Origin: Streptococcus sp. oral taxon 058 str. F0407
GTDB taxonomy: Bacteria; Bacillota; Bacilli; Lactobacillales; Streptococcaceae
Length of the DNA stretch: 64,000 bases
Direction of reading: 5' to 3'
Assembly (NCBI RefSeq): GCF_000235485.1
Contig: NZ_JH378888.1
Span: forward strand, 433,491 to 497,490
Part shown: positions 8,675-18,675 of the stretch, piece after piece
How the letters are laid out: every line of letters begins with the position of its first letter
Numbering within the stretch: the first letter of the stretch is position 1
Made by a program: the position numbers and the translations under genes
Notes under the pieces: generated by a model
What the model saw: the letters and a program-made list of their open reading frames with translations, nothing else
Told to the model about the DNA's origin: nothing
The model's database searches: none

Positions 8675-9454
8675 TTAATAATATTCGCCCTGACGATAGT
8701 CCCATGAGTTAAAGGTATCTGACAAGTGCATCATGAATTTATCAATGTCAAGTCCTTTACGGATCACAACTGGAGCTGGTGAGATTGAACGGGCTCCTCC
8801 TTGTTCTGGAACGAGTTTGCCCTCTTTATCAACCATAGATACCATCACACCTTGCTCATAGCGAGTTTCAATCGTTTTATCAGGCTGGATGGATGCCACG
8901 TAGTCGTCTGCTTCAATGACAAGGTCCACTGCTCCTTCAATACGTTCTCCGATACCTTCTACCTTACCTCGGTTTCCTTTACCAGATGGGTTGGCTGATG
9001 AGGCATAGACCATTTTACCTTCTTCCCACAGTTTAGCAGCCAACTGTTCACCAGCTTTACCAAACTTGATGACAAAACAGCTAGTACCACGAACGTCAGT
9101 CATAAGTTCTTCACGGCCATCACCGTATGCTTTGAGTTTTTCAAAGGCTTCTGGTTTCCATGGAAGGATACAGCCAAGGAGAATATCTTCATCCCAATGT
9201 TTTTGGTAGAAGGCTTCAATTTCTGGATTGAGTTGTGCTAAAGCGCGAAGCTCATCCATACTACCACAGAGGACGACTCCTGGTTTGTTGCGATTACGCT
9301 CTTTGGCTTCAAACTTGCGTTCAAGTCCTGCCTTATCGCTAGTCATGATGATGTAACCAACTTTGGTTGGACAAACGATACAACCGCCCTCTCCTTTTAA
9401 AATGTCATAGCCTTCTTGTGAAAGTGTTCCGTTCCATTGAATGTGTTTTGTCAT
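8675..9454 (-). CDS. YrdC/Sua5/YciO-family protein
   Basis: The family includes the threonylcarbamoyl-AMP synthases for tRNA t6A modification and the YciO paralogues of less certain role. The protein has the family start GGCIVCPTKVGYIIMTSD, the central KPGVVLCGS strand and the YASSANPSGKGNRGKV motif. The frame continues to 9523 and would overlap leuD, but the ATG at 9454 has an AAAGGA ribosome site, giving 259 residues. It follows leuD by 25 bases and probably belongs to the leu transcript. YciO-like rather than the essential TsaC is my reading of its divergent active-site surroundings. Confidence 0.75.
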   Translation of the reverse strand: MTKHIQWNGTLSQEGYDILKGEGGCIVCPTKVGYIIMTSDKAGLERKFEAKERNRNKPGVVLCGSMDELRALAQLNPEIEAFYQKHWDEDILLGCILPWKPEAFEKLKAYGDGREELMTDVRGTSCFVIKFGKAGEQLAAKLWEEGKMVYASSANPSGKGNRGKVEGIGERIEGAVDLVIEADDYVASIQPDKTIETRYEQGVMVSMVDKEGKLVPEQGGARSISPAPVVIRKGLDIDKFMMHLSDTFNSWDYRQGEYY

Positions 9455-9479
9455 AGTTCTATTTCCTTTTCTATTTTTT

Positions 9480-10073
9480 CTAATCCTGCCAGTAGGCTGG
9501 ACGTTGTTTTTCATAGGCAGCAATCAAATCTTCATACTGCAACGTAATACCGATATCATCCAAACCATTTAAAAGCTTGTGTTTCCATTCACTATCGATT
9601 TCGAAAGTGAATTCTCCAACTGGTGAGATGATTTTCTGTTGTTCCAAGTCCACGGTTACCTGATCGCTTGGTTGCAACTGGGCTAGTTTCTCTCTAACCT
9701 CTCTGGGCTGGACAATAGGCAACATACCATTATTGAGTTCATTATTGTAATGAATATCCCCAAAAGATCCCGCAATCACAACTTTAAAACCATAGTCAGT
9801 TAGAGCCCAAGCTGCGTGTTCCCTAGACGATCCTGCGCCAAAGTTGTCCCCTGAGATGAGAATACTAGCTTTTCGATATTCAGGTCTGTTAAAGACAAAG
9901 TCTGGATCTTCAGTATACTTGTCGTCTAAATAACGCCAAGCATACATGAGGTACTTACCAAAGCCTTTCTTATCAATCAACTTGAGAAACTGCTTGGGGA
10001 GTATTTGGTCGGTGTCAATGTTATCATTCATAAGAGGAACGGTCGTTCCCGTATAAACTGTAAATTTCTCCAT
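9480..10073 (-). CDS. leuD: 3-Isopropylmalate dehydratase small subunit
   Basis: With LeuC it isomerises 2- to 3-isopropylmalate, the second step of leucine synthesis. The 197-residue protein has the aconitase swivel-domain motifs [12 protein letters not shown] (about 18-29) and [14 protein letters not shown] (about 77-90). It follows leuC by 9 bases and has an AAGGAGAGG ribosome site. Confidence 0.97.
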   Translation of the reverse strand: MEKFTVYTGTTVPLMNDNIDTDQILPKQFLKLIDKKGFGKYLMYAWRYLDDKYTEDPDFVFNRPEYRKASILISGDNFGAGSSREHAAWALTDYGFKVVIAGSFGDIHYNNELNNGMLPIVQPREVREKLAQLQPSDQVTVDLEQQKIISPVGEFTFEIDSEWKHKLLNGLDDIGITLQYEDLIAAYEKQRPAYWQD

Positions 10074-10082
10074 ATCCTCTCC

Positions 10083-11465
10083 TTACTGGGCTTCTGGCAT
10101 CTGCCGAACATCTACAAAACGCCCTGCAATAGCTGCCGCCGCTGCCATGGCTGGACTGCAGAGATGGGTCTTAGCACCAAATCCCTGTCTATCTTCAAAG
10201 TTTCGGTTACTGGTTGAAGCGCAGTGGACACCATCTGGAACCTTGTCAGGATTCATCCCCAGACACATGGAGCAACCTGGATCTCTCCACTCAAAACCAG
10301 CATCCAGAAAAACCTTGTCCAAGCCCAACTTCTCAGCAGCTCGTTTCACAGGACGAGATCCTGGTACTACGATAGCCGTTAAGTTAGGAGCAATTTTCTT
10401 TCCTTTGACAAATCGTGCAGCTAGTTGTAAATCGCTGAGACGAGCATTTGTACAAGATCCAATAAAGATATAGCCTAGTTCAATATCTGCTGGCTTTTGA
10501 CCAGGCTCCAAGTTCATGTAATTGTAGGCTCGCTCATCATTCATATCCTTAATTTCTGGGAAGCTACTGTCAAAGTCAACCCCCATAGCAGGATTGGTTC
10601 CCCAAGTCACCATAGGAGCCAAGTCTGAGACATCCATCTGGATAACCTTATCATAGACAGCATCATCATCACTAACCAGTCTTTTCCAATCGTCTACTGC
10701 CACATCAAAATTCTTGGGAACACACTCGCGACCCTTTAAATAGTCATAAGTCTTCTGATCTGGATTCATGATTCCCATCTTAGAGCCAAACTCGATGGAC
10801 ATATTGCAGATGGTCATTCGCTCTTCCATGGTCAAAGCATCAACTGCTTCCCCACGATATTCCACCACATAGCCAACACCACAGGCAACGCCGTACTTGG
10901 CAATCAAGGCGAGAATGTAATCCTTGGAATAAACTCCTTTTTGAGAAACACCAGTGAATTCTACCAGCATTTTCTTGGGTTTGACCTGCCAGAGTGTCTG
11001 GGTAGCAAAGACATGCTCCACCTCACTAGTCCCAATCCCAAAGGCGATAGCTCCGAAGGCTCCATGAGTTGCTGTATGGCTATCCCCACAAACGATGAAT
11101 TTTCCTGGTTGGGTCCGTCCTGTTTCTGGACCAACCATGTGAACAATCCCTTGCTTCTCAGAACCGTGAGCTGCATGTTCAATCCCAAACTCCTCAACAT
11201 TTTCAGCCAGTTTATCAATTTGAGCCTTGGAAATCACATCTCGAATATCATAGATATTGACCGTCGGGACATTGTGGTCAAAGGTTCCAAACGTCAAGTC
11301 TGGTCGTCTCAATCTGCGACCTGCGTCTCGTAATCCTTGAAAGGCTTGGGGACTGGTCACCTCGTGAATATAGTGTTGATCTACATACATGAGTTGGGGC
11401 TGCCCCTCTTCTCCTGTGATGACATGGCGTTCCCATAATTTATCAAAAATCGATTTTCCTGCCAT
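10083..11465 (-). CDS. leuC: 3-Isopropylmalate dehydratase large subunit
   Basis: Iron-sulfur subunit of isopropylmalate isomerase; 460 residues, normal length. The [4Fe-4S] ligands are in IGSCTNAR (about 346-353) and [13 protein letters not shown] (about 405-417). [13 protein letters not shown] is the aconitase signature near 131-143. Its ribosome site GGAGG overlaps the stop of the DUF1294 gene, so translation is probably coupled. The frame is intact, and leuD is intact behind it. Confidence 0.97.
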   Translation of the reverse strand: MAGKSIFDKLWERHVITGEEGQPQLMYVDQHYIHEVTSPQAFQGLRDAGRRLRRPDLTFGTFDHNVPTVNIYDIRDVISKAQIDKLAENVEEFGIEHAAHGSEKQGIVHMVGPETGRTQPGKFIVCGDSHTATHGAFGAIAFGIGTSEVEHVFATQTLWQVKPKKMLVEFTGVSQKGVYSKDYILALIAKYGVACGVGYVVEYRGEAVDALTMEERMTICNMSIEFGSKMGIMNPDQKTYDYLKGRECVPKNFDVAVDDWKRLVSDDDAVYDKVIQMDVSDLAPMVTWGTNPAMGVDFDSSFPEIKDMNDERAYNYMNLEPGQKPADIELGYIFIGSCTNARLSDLQLAARFVKGKKIAPNLTAIVVPGSRPVKRAAEKLGLDKVFLDAGFEWRDPGCSMCLGMNPDKVPDGVHCASTSNRNFEDRQGFGAKTHLCSPAMAAAAAIAGRFVDVRQMPEAQ

Positions 11466-11468
11466 TCA

Positions 11469-11738
11469 TTACCTCCAAATGAAATATATGGCTACTAATG
11501 TGGTCACCATCCCAAGAAACCAAATCGTTTTAAAATACCATTTTCGAGTCTTGTGGTGAAAGGTGATTCCTGCTAACCAAGCACCAAATCCACCACAGAC
11601 AAGAGCCATAGTCAAGAGAATTTTCTCTGGGATGCGCCAGGCACCTCTCCTTGCCTTTGATTTGTCAATTCCATAAATGATGAAAATTATGACATTCCAA
11701 ATCAAAAGGACTAGAGTAATTTTTTCATCTAACTTCAT
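11469..11738 (-). CDS. DUF1294-family small membrane protein inside the leu operon
   Basis: The 89-residue protein has about three membrane helices (around 8-24, 40-60, 69-88) and the family pattern IYGIDKSKAR..WRIPE..L..MALVCGGFGAWLAG..HHKTRK. Function unknown. Its start overlaps the leuB stop as ATGA, and its stop overlaps the leuC ribosome site, so it is fully built into the operon. I infer co-regulation by leucine, not a step in the pathway. Confidence 0.8.
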   Translation of the reverse strand: MKLDEKITLVLLIWNVIIFIIYGIDKSKARRGAWRIPEKILLTMALVCGGFGAWLAGITFHHKTRKWYFKTIWFLGMVTTLVAIYFIWR

Positions 11739-12772
11739 AACCTTGCAATAATAGCTTCCGTCATTTCCTTGGTCGAAGCCTGACCTCCTATATCTCTTGT
11801 TAAAATGCCCGCTGCCAAACTGGCTTCCACTGCATGTTCGATACGCTCCGCATCCTCAAAACGTCCAAAACTATCTCTCAGCATCATGGCCACTGATAAA
11901 ATCATGGAAATAGGATTAGCAATTCCTTGACCTGCAATATCAGGCGCTGAACCGTGAATGGGCTCATATAGACTTGGTCCATTTTCAGAATGACTGGCTG
12001 ATGGCATGACCCCAAGTGTGCCAGATAGAACGCTTGATTCATCCGAGAGAATATCTCCGAAAAGATTCTCCGTCACGATAACATCAAACTTGGCAGGATT
12101 GGTAATCATGAGCATAGCAGCTGAGTCCACCAACTGGTGTTCCAAGGTTACATCTGGGAAATCCTGTGCGACCTCCTCAGCAACTCTGCGCCAGAGTTTT
12201 GATGTCGCTAGAACATTTTGCTTATCGATGCTGGTAACGATTTTTCTCCGATTTCTTGCGATTTCAAAGGCCTTGCGAAGAATTCTCTCCACTTCCTCAT
12301 AGCTGTAGTCGTTGATATCACGCGCTTTTCGCTCTTCAAGAATATGATCCCCAAAGTAAATCCCGCCTGTCAACTCACGCACCACGACAAAGTCTACCCC
12401 AGCAATTCGTTCTGGTTTGAGTGGTGACAAATGCTTGAGACTCTCAAAAATCTTGACGGGGCGAATATTGGCATAGAGATTGAGTTCCTTACGAAGAGCC
12501 AGCAAGCCTTGTTCAGGCCGAACCACTGTCTCATCATACTGGGGACTACCGATAGCCGCTAGGAGAATTGCATCTGCTTCCCTACTTGCTTTGAGTGTTT
12601 CATCAGGTAAGGGATGTCCTACTGCATCAATACCTGCACCTCCAAAGGGGCGTCTGTCTACTTCATAGACAAATCCTGTTTTTTCAGCTAGAGCCTCCAG
12701 AACCTCCAAACCAGCTTCCATAATTTCTGGACCGATTCCATCCCCTGCTAGAGCTACTATTTTCTTTGTCAT
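11735..12772 (-). CDS. leuB: 3-Isopropylmalate dehydrogenase
   Basis: Oxidises and decarboxylates 3-isopropylmalate with NAD+ to 2-ketoisocaproate. 345 residues. Visible motifs are GDGIGPEIMEAGLEVL at the start, the substrate-binding Arg and Tyr of VVRELTGGIYFG (about 128-139), the metal site NLFGDILSDESSVL, and the NAD site PIHGSAPDIAGQGIANP. It follows leuA by 11 bases. Confidence 0.97.
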   Translation of the reverse strand: MTKKIVALAGDGIGPEIMEAGLEVLEALAEKTGFVYEVDRRPFGGAGIDAVGHPLPDETLKASREADAILLAAIGSPQYDETVVRPEQGLLALRKELNLYANIRPVKIFESLKHLSPLKPERIAGVDFVVVRELTGGIYFGDHILEERKARDINDYSYEEVERILRKAFEIARNRRKIVTSIDKQNVLATSKLWRRVAEEVAQDFPDVTLEHQLVDSAAMLMITNPAKFDVIVTENLFGDILSDESSVLSGTLGVMPSASHSENGPSLYEPIHGSAPDIAGQGIANPISMILSVAMMLRDSFGRFEDAERIEHAVEASLAAGILTRDIGGQASTKEMTEAIIARL

Positions 12773-12783
12773 AGCCTTCTCCT

Positions 12784-14346
12784 TTACACACTAGGCATGT
12801 CTCGGTAGGAAACGCTGTACCCCATCTCACCAGCATTCTCTTTTTGAACAAAGGTATTGGCATTGATGTAGGCAATAGCTGAAGCCTTCAGTACATCGAA
12901 ATCAATCCCTGCTGCGTTAAAGATGGTCTCTGTATCTCTGTTTTCAACAGTCACCAAAACCCGAGCCTGGGCATCGATCCCATCTGTCACCGCATCGATA
13001 GTGTAGGATACCAAGCGAACAGATTGATTGAAGAACTTGTCAATGGCGTTAAAGATAGCCTCAACAGAACCTTGTCCTGTCGCATTAAACTCAACCTTCT
13101 CACCATCCATATTGGCTAGACTGACGAGTGCTTCGATGTCATTATCTGCATGAGTTTGCAGTTGTAAATCATCAAAGTGGAATCCTTCTGGGTTTTCAAC
13201 CATGGTTCCAGCTACCAGAGCACGAATATCTGCATCTGTGATTTCTTGTTTCTTATCAGCTAGTGCCTTGAACTTAGCAAAGAGTGGTTTGATATCCTCT
13301 TCTGTAAAATCTAGGGCCAGTTCTCTTAGTTTTTCAACAAAGGCATGGCGACCTGACAATTTACCAAGCGGAAGACTATTACTCTTAACACCAACCAATT
13401 CAGGTGTGATGATTTCATAGGTAAGAGGATTTTTAAGAACTCCATCTTGGTGAATACCAGACTCGTGAGAGAAGGCATTGCCACCAACGACAGCCTTGTT
13501 TTTAGGAACTGGAATACCAGAGAAGCGAGAAACCATTTCTGACGTATTCATTGTTTCATCCAAAATAATATCACTAGTTGCTTGGAAGAAATCCTCACGA
13601 ATCTTCAAAGCAACAGCTACTTCTTCAAGAGCAACATTACCTGCGCGTTCACCGATACCATTAATAGTTCCCTGGACACGTCCAGCACCGTGTTTAATTG
13701 CTGTCAAAGTATTTGCAGTTGCCATACCGAGATCATCGTGACAGTGAACACCAAAGACAACTTTATGATCTGATTTAATATTTTCAGTCAAGTGATCAAA
13801 GATGCGCGCAAACTCTTCTGGAGTCGTAAAGCCAACTGTGTCAGGGATATTGATATAAGATGCACCTGCATCGACCGCTGTTTGAACGACTTGTAAGAGG
13901 AAATCCAACTCTGTTCTAGTCGCATCTTCAGGAGAGAACTCGACAACCTCAAACTTAGAACGTGCATAAGAAACATGCTCCTTAATAGCTTCTAAAATCT
14001 CTTCCTTGCTCTTATTGAGTTTATACTTGCGGTGAATCGGACTGGTAGCGATAAAGACATGAATTTGAGGATACTTGGCATCCTTAAGAGCCTCATAACA
14101 AGCATCAATATCAGATTTTACAGAACGAGCTAATCCTGTCACTGCTGTTTTTTTCATGGCTCTAGCAATTTCTTGAACAGCTATAAATGAATCTGGACTA
14201 GCAGCCGGAAAACCAGCTTCAATTACAGAAATTCCCCATTTCTCCAGCTGTCTTGCAATAGAAACTTTTTCCTTTATTGAGAAGTTAACACCAGGTGTTT
14301 GTTCCCCATCACGAAGGCTTGTATCAAAAAATTCAACTTTACGCAT
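12784..14346 (-). CDS. leuA: 2-Isopropylmalate synthase
   Basis: Condenses acetyl-CoA with 2-ketoisovalerate, the committed and leucine-inhibited step. 520 residues, full length. The TIM barrel carries SLRDGEQTPGVNF (about 10-22) and the metal motif VHCHDDLGMATAN (about 202-214). A C-terminal LeuA allosteric domain lies at about 390-510 (FNATGQGSVEAIFNAID...). It is the first structural gene, 31 bases past the attenuator T-run, with an AGGGG ribosome site. Confidence 0.97.
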   Translation of the reverse strand: MRKVEFFDTSLRDGEQTPGVNFSIKEKVSIARQLEKWGISVIEAGFPAASPDSFIAVQEIARAMKKTAVTGLARSVKSDIDACYEALKDAKYPQIHVFIATSPIHRKYKLNKSKEEILEAIKEHVSYARSKFEVVEFSPEDATRTELDFLLQVVQTAVDAGASYINIPDTVGFTTPEEFARIFDHLTENIKSDHKVVFGVHCHDDLGMATANTLTAIKHGAGRVQGTINGIGERAGNVALEEVAVALKIREDFFQATSDIILDETMNTSEMVSRFSGIPVPKNKAVVGGNAFSHESGIHQDGVLKNPLTYEIITPELVGVKSNSLPLGKLSGRHAFVEKLRELALDFTEEDIKPLFAKFKALADKKQEITDADIRALVAGTMVENPEGFHFDDLQLQTHADNDIEALVSLANMDGEKVEFNATGQGSVEAIFNAIDKFFNQSVRLVSYTIDAVTDGIDAQARVLVTVENRDTETIFNAAGIDFDVLKASAIAYINANTFVQKENAGEMGYSVSYRDMPSV

Positions 14347-14375
14347 AAGATTTCCCCTTTTCCAAATGTGGTTTT

Positions 14376-14429
14376 AAAAAAACATCTCGCTCAGAAACCC
14401 AAGCGAGATGTTGATTTACTCCCGCTTGG
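14376..14429 (-). terminator. Attenuator of the leu operon (terminator and antiterminator)
   Basis: Minus strand. Terminator: CATCTCGCT (14402-14410) pairs with AGCGAGATG (14383-14391) and is followed by seven Ts. Competing fold: CCAAGCG (14423-14429) can pair with CGCTTGG (14399-14405), which takes up one side of the terminator stem. Upstream, directly after the leader-peptide stop, a 10-bp hairpin with an AGAA loop (about 14439-14462) could serve as the pause structure. This is classical ribosome-controlled attenuation; no T-box specifier or AGGGTGG-type antiterminator is visible. Confidence 0.85.
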
Positions 14430-14457
14430 TAAGCCAAACAGGACTAATGCTTCTGCA

Positions 14458-14511
14458 CTAGCCCGAGTACCTCAACAACAAAGCAAATTGATTAAACTTA
14501 GCTGTTTTCAT
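14458..14511 (-). CDS. leu operon leader peptide
   Basis: A 17-residue peptide, MKTAKFNQFALLLRYSG, with three consecutive leucine codons (all TTG) at positions 11-13. It begins at an ATG with a GGAG ribosome site 9-12 bases upstream and ends at a TAG just before the pause hairpin. Stalling at the Leu codons when charged tRNA-Leu is scarce would free the antiterminator pairing and allow transcription of leuABCD. Confidence 0.85.
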   Translation of the reverse strand: MKTAKFNQFALLLRYSG

Positions 14512-14547
14512 GTTTGACTTTCTCCTTCGTTTGATATCTTGTTTAGT

Positions 14548-14576
14548 ATTTTAGCATAGGAAAAATCTCTTGTCAA
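14548..14576 (-). promoter_or_regulatory. leu operon promoter
   Basis: Minus strand: -35 TTGACA (14571-14576), 17-base spacer, -10 TAAAAT (14548-14553). Transcription would start about 30 bases before the leader-peptide ATG. Confidence 0.75.
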
Positions 14577-14660
14577 GAAAAAATCCAATATTTTCTGAAA
14601 ATTTCTTCAGTAAAGAATATTTTGCTAATTGAAAGTATTTGAAAATTCAAGCGAACTTCT

Positions 14661-15317
14661 TTATTTTTTCACAGTCAAGTTCCAACTTCTTTCGATGAGT
14701 TCTAACACTTCTTCGTCTAGTAAACTTTCATCAAGTGCTAGACTAAGCCAGTAGCGTTTGTTCATATGAAAAGCTGGATAAATGCCCTTTTGTGAAAGAA
14801 AATCAGCTACTTGGTCGTGTTTAATATTGACAGCTTCGACTAGCCCTTCTCTACCCTTTTCCAGCTTATCCCATGGGATTCTCATCAAAACGGCATACCA
14901 CTTTTTATTGTCCTCATGGCGCAATACAGCTGTATCAGGTGATTTTTCCCACAGATACTCCAACTGATTACCATACTTTTCTTGAACTTGATCCATGATG
15001 CGCTTAGTCTGAGGGCAGATAAAATCCTGCACGTCAAAACAGGCCTTCCGAATCTGATAGAGAATCTCCAGACAAGCTTGACGGACACTTCCTACAAAAA
15101 TCCCTCTCATGCTTTCCATATGGACTTGAGGATAAAGGTCACCAGTCTCCTGATCAAAAACTTGAAAGCTCACATTATCCGTAGTGATGGATACTTTCAT
15201 GACAAAGTCTCCATCCAAAATCTGGAAACTGTAGGTCCAGACTCCCTCATTTTCTATAAAACCGTGGGCACTGGCTTTTTCTTGATTAAACTGATAGGAT
15301 TTAAAAATTTCAAACAT
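14661..15317 (-). CDS. MmcQ/YjbR-family protein
   Basis: The 218-residue protein has a C-terminal YjbR-like domain (about 100-215), with the pattern PDTAVLRHEDNKKWYAVLMRIP and the closing HMNKRYWLSLAL. An N-terminal half (about 1-95) makes up the rest, with beta-rich SFQILDGDFVMKVSI. YjbR-type folds resemble CyaY and MotA C-terminal domains; a DNA-binding role is often stated but weakly supported. It follows cutC by 43 bases with a hairpin in between. Confidence 0.75.
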   Translation of the reverse strand: MFEIFKSYQFNQEKASAHGFIENEGVWTYSFQILDGDFVMKVSITTDNVSFQVFDQETGDLYPQVHMESMRGIFVGSVRQACLEILYQIRKACFDVQDFICPQTKRIMDQVQEKYGNQLEYLWEKSPDTAVLRHEDNKKWYAVLMRIPWDKLEKGREGLVEAVNIKHDQVADFLSQKGIYPAFHMNKRYWLSLALDESLLDEEVLELIERSWNLTVKK

Positions 15318-15326
15318 AAGTGAAAA

Positions 15327-15352
15327 CTGCTACCCAAAGCTAGCAGTTCCTT
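15327..15352 (-). terminator. Hairpin between cutC and the yjbR-like gene
   Basis: Minus strand: AACTGCTA pairs with TAGCAGTT around a loop, followed by only four Ts. It lies 10 bases before the yjbR-like start, so it may be a partial terminator or attenuate expression of that gene. Confidence 0.4.
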
Positions 15353-15360
15353 TCTATTTT

Positions 15361-15993
15361 TTAAAATACAACCTTAGTACCGTGAAGTTGTGTCACGCCC
15401 AGTTGGTCAATAAAGGTTTGACGGTTGTCAAGGTCAATCCCTCCACCTGGTAAGATTTCAATTTTACCAGCTGCATGTTCCAAAATTCTGTGATAGTGAG
15501 CAAAACGTTCTTCTAGCGAGTCACCAGACACACCAGCACGAGTCAATATACGAGTGACACCAGCTTGGCTGAGCCAGTCAATGGCATCCAACTGGTCTTC
15601 ATCGCTTAATTCATCAAAGGCCATGTGAAAGACAATTTCCATTCCTTTAGATGCGGCAATCAGCTTCTCAAGATTAGCCTTATCCAACTTCTTATCAGCA
15701 GTTAATGCTCCAAAAACGACTCCTTGACTTCCAGCCTGAGCAGTCAAACGAATGTCTTCTAGCATGATCGCTATTTCAAGATCAGTATAGACAAAGTCGC
15801 CACCACGTGGACGAATCATGGCCATAATGGTCGTATCGTAGTTAGCTGCCAGTTCAACCGCTGCCTTGGTCACTCCATAGCTAGGTGTTGTTCCTCCTAC
15901 TGCTAGATTGTCACAAAGTTCGATTCGACGAGCTCCAGCCTGCATCGCTTTTTCAAGCAAGGTCACATTTTCAGCACAAAATTCGTAAATCAT
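15361..15993 (-). CDS. cutC: CutC-family protein
   Basis: The 210-residue TIM-barrel protein is linked to copper homeostasis in older work; the biochemical role is unsettled. It begins MIYEFCAENV and carries the family segments ARRIELCDNLAVGGTTPSYG (about 21-40), MIRPRGGDFVYTDLE (about 58-72), VFGALTADKKLD and the closing ILPGGGIDLDN. Start supported by AAGGAG. An extended -10 lies 31-36 bases upstream. Confidence 0.9.
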   Translation of the reverse strand: MIYEFCAENVTLLEKAMQAGARRIELCDNLAVGGTTPSYGVTKAAVELAANYDTTIMAMIRPRGGDFVYTDLEIAIMLEDIRLTAQAGSQGVVFGALTADKKLDKANLEKLIAASKGMEIVFHMAFDELSDEDQLDAIDWLSQAGVTRILTRAGVSGDSLEERFAHYHRILEHAAGKIEILPGGGIDLDNRQTFIDQLGVTQLHGTKVVF

Positions 15994-16023
15994 TTGATTC
16001 TCCTTGATGTTTTCTTTAAATTT

Positions 16024-16029
16024 ATTATA
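16024..16029 (-). promoter_or_regulatory. Extended -10 promoter before cutC
   Basis: Minus strand TGATATAAT, with TATAAT at 16024-16029. No good -35 is present at 17 bases. It is 30 bases from the cutC start. Confidence 0.5.
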
Positions 16030-16086
16030 TCATATTGTTTTAAATATCCTTTCATTTTTATCAAGGCAAATAACTACTATTTTTAT

Positions 16087-16446
16087 CTATTCTTTGTCAG
16101 GAATGACTTTAAAGAGATAGTAGGTGATAAAGATGGTTAGGGCTCCCAGACCGATTTTTACAGGTAAAAGAGGGGCAAGATAAATGGAAATTCCCATCAA
16201 GATATAGATGGATACGATGATTTTTTTCTTGCGTTCTCGAGCAATTGACTTAGTTTCCCGAAAATCAGCTACATAGGTCTGATAGAGCTTTGTGTGATAA
16301 AGCAAGTCTTCAAAACGCTTAGAAGATTTTGAAAAGCAAGCGATTGATAATAAAAGAAAGGGCGTTGTTGGCAAGAGCGGCAGGACAACACCTACAAGAG
16401 CTAGAGCCAAAGAAATAAAACCAATACAGAAATAAATAATGCGCAT
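16087..16446 (-). CDS. DUF454/YbaN-family inner membrane protein
   Basis: The 119-residue protein has helices at about 5-35 (VGVVLPLLPTTPFLLLSIACFSKSS, family signature) and a hydrophobic hairpin at about 78-113. A basic stretch RERKKK lies between them. Function unknown. The ribosome site is AGGAGA. It stands between topA and cutC in its own short space and may share the topA terminator region. Confidence 0.8.
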   Translation of the reverse strand: MRIIYFCIGFISLALALVGVVLPLLPTTPFLLLSIACFSKSSKRFEDLLYHTKLYQTYVADFRETKSIARERKKKIIVSIYILMGISIYLAPLLPVKIGLGALTIFITYYLFKVIPDKE

Positions 16447-16512
16447 GTCTTCTCCTAATAAAATAATCTTCTACTAGTTTCGCATACAAGGGGGAAATTT
16501 GTCAAGCATCAA

Positions 16513-16546
16513 CAAAAAAAGAGCCTGAAATTTATTTTCAGGACTC
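16513..16546 (-). terminator. topA terminator
   Basis: Minus strand: GAGTCCTGAAAA pairs with TTTCAGGCTC across a short loop, followed by a seven-T run. It begins 7 bases after the topA stop. Confidence 0.8.
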
Positions 16547-16552
16547 TTCGTG

Positions 16553-18640
16553 TTATTTAATTTTCTCTTCTTCGTAGTCACCATTACTACATACAACCTG
16601 CTTGCCACCACCACGGACTTTTTTCTCCACAAGGAAGTGTCCGCATTTTGGACAGTCACGGCCAATTGGTTTGTCCCACGAAGTAAATTCACATTCTGGA
16701 TAGCGATTACAACCATAGAAGATACGATTGCGTTTGGTTTTGCGCTCAATGATTTGTCCTTGATGGCAGCTTGGGCACTCAACACCAATCTCCTTAACAA
16801 TCGCTTGCGTATGACGACAGTCTGGGAAATTGCTACAAGCATAGAATTTACCAAAACGTCCTAGCTTAATGACCATTGGACTACCACAGACCTCACAGTC
16901 AAATCCAGCTGGCTCATCCTTAATCTGAATTTTTTCCATTTCAGCTTCAGCCTTGGCTACTTCTTTGGAGAATGGTTTATAAAATTCATCAATAACACGT
17001 TGCCACTGTTCTTTTCCAACTTCGACATCATCCAGTTTTCCTTCCATTTCAGCTGTGAAAGTCACATTGACGATGTCTGGGAAGTATTCAACGATGAGCT
17101 TGTTGACAATTTCTCCCAATTCTGTTGGTTCAAAGCGTTTGGCTGCCAGACGAACGTAGTATCGTTTCTGGATGGTTTCTATAGTCGGTGCGTAAGTTGA
17201 GGGACGTCCAACCCCATTTTCTTCCAAAGTCTTGATAAGCGTCGCTTCTGAATAGCGAGCTGGTGGTTGGGTGAAATGTTGTTCTGGCTTGCTATTGACC
17301 TGCTTGACTACATCTCCAACAGCCATATCTGGCAACATCTTGTTCTTGTCAGAGTCATTGTAGATAGCAAGATAACCATCAAACTTAACTTGGCTTCCAT
17401 TTGCTGCAAATTGGACTCCATTTTGAGAGAGCTTGACAGCCATGGTATCAAAGATAGCTCCCGTCATCTGGCTCGCTACAAAACGGTTCCAGATAAGGGT
17501 ATAGAGCTTAAGCTGGTCTTTGTCCAAGTACTTAGCGATGCTTTCTGGTGTATTAAAGACACTAGATGGGCGAATGGCTTCGTGGGCATCTTGAGCACCT
17601 GAGGCATTTTTGACCTTGCTACCATGCTTGGAATACTTGCTACCAAAACGGTCGTTAATGTAGCTTGCCGCTTCATTTTGAGCCACAGGACTGATACGGG
17701 TGGAGTCTGTACGCATATAGGTAATCAAACCTTGCACACCTGATCCGATATTAATCCCTTCATAGAGTTGTTGGGCCACCATCATAGTCTTACGAGTACG
17801 GAAATTGATTTTGTTAGCAGCATCCATTTGCATGGTTGAGGTCGTATAAGGTAGTGGCGCATTGCGTTTGCGCTCCTTCTTATCTACCTGATCCACTGTG
17901 AAATCTTTACTCGTTAGATGGGACAAGACTTCTTTGACCTCTTCATTGGTGGTCAATTTCATCTTTTTGCCATTCATACCATAGAAAGAAGCCTGAAATT
18001 GCTTGGTTCCCTTTTTAAAGACACCATCAATTGTCCAGTATTCTTCTGGTTGGAAGGCATTGATTTCATTTTCACGGTCAATGATTAGCTTAAGGGCAAC
18101 AGACTGCACGCGTCCTGCTGATAAGCCCTTCTTGACCTTTTTCCACAAAATTGGCGAAATCGAATACCCTACCAAGCGGTCTAAGACACGACGAGCTTGT
18201 TGGGCGTCGACCAAGTCCATGTCAATCTTGCGAGGCTCTTTAAAGGCATTTTTAACCGCATCCTTGGTGATTTCATTAAAGACCACACGGTTGGCATCAT
18301 TCTCATCCAAGTTAAGAATATGAGCCAAATGCCAGGAAATCGCTTCTCCCTCACGGTCCGGGTCACTTGCCAGAAAGACTTTATTAGCTTTTTTGGCTTC
18401 TTTTTTCAGATCATTGATGAGAGGACCTTTGCCTCGGATATTGATATACTGCGGTTCATAGTTGTTTTCAATGTCAACAGACATACTGGATTTTTTCAAA
18501 TCCCGGATATGCCCGACACTAGCTAAAACCTTGTAGTTTCTGCCTAGATATTTTTCAATCGTTTTCGCCTTGGCAGGCGACTCCACGATGACTAGATTTT
18601 TCTTAACTGTTGATTTTTTCTTCTTTGTTGCCGTAGCCAC
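16553..18640 (-). CDS. topA: DNA topoisomerase I
   Basis: Type IA enzyme that removes negative supercoils. The Toprim domain starts at [19 protein letters not shown], with metal residues in DPDREGEAI. The active-site tyrosine is in TYMRTDSTR. Three C-terminal zinc-ribbon units start with CEVC, CPSC and CPKC; the third ends CSNGDYEEE and lacks its fourth Cys. The frame extends to a TTG at 18658, but GTG at 18640 has the AAAAGG ribosome site, giving 695 residues. Confidence 0.96.
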   Translation of the reverse strand: MATATKKKKSTVKKNLVIVESPAKAKTIEKYLGRNYKVLASVGHIRDLKKSSMSVDIENNYEPQYINIRGKGPLINDLKKEAKKANKVFLASDPDREGEAISWHLAHILNLDENDANRVVFNEITKDAVKNAFKEPRKIDMDLVDAQQARRVLDRLVGYSISPILWKKVKKGLSAGRVQSVALKLIIDRENEINAFQPEEYWTIDGVFKKGTKQFQASFYGMNGKKMKLTTNEEVKEVLSHLTSKDFTVDQVDKKERKRNAPLPYTTSTMQMDAANKINFRTRKTMMVAQQLYEGINIGSGVQGLITYMRTDSTRISPVAQNEAASYINDRFGSKYSKHGSKVKNASGAQDAHEAIRPSSVFNTPESIAKYLDKDQLKLYTLIWNRFVASQMTGAIFDTMAVKLSQNGVQFAANGSQVKFDGYLAIYNDSDKNKMLPDMAVGDVVKQVNSKPEQHFTQPPARYSEATLIKTLEENGVGRPSTYAPTIETIQKRYYVRLAAKRFEPTELGEIVNKLIVEYFPDIVNVTFTAEMEGKLDDVEVGKEQWQRVIDEFYKPFSKEVAKAEAEMEKIQIKDEPAGFDCEVCGSPMVIKLGRFGKFYACSNFPDCRHTQAIVKEIGVECPSCHQGQIIERKTKRNRIFYGCNRYPECEFTSWDKPIGRDCPKCGHFLVEKKVRGGGKQVVCSNGDYEEEKIK

Positions 18641-18675
18641 ACTATCACACCTTTTCAAAGTAATAAACTTTATAA

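Noticed and set aside
14347..14576. T-box riboswitch for leuA
   Set aside because: No T-box sequence or specifier stem is seen; the leader-peptide attenuator explains the region.
18641..18658. TTG start for topA at 18658
   Set aside because: The ribosome site lies between this TTG and the GTG at 18640, so the GTG is the better start.
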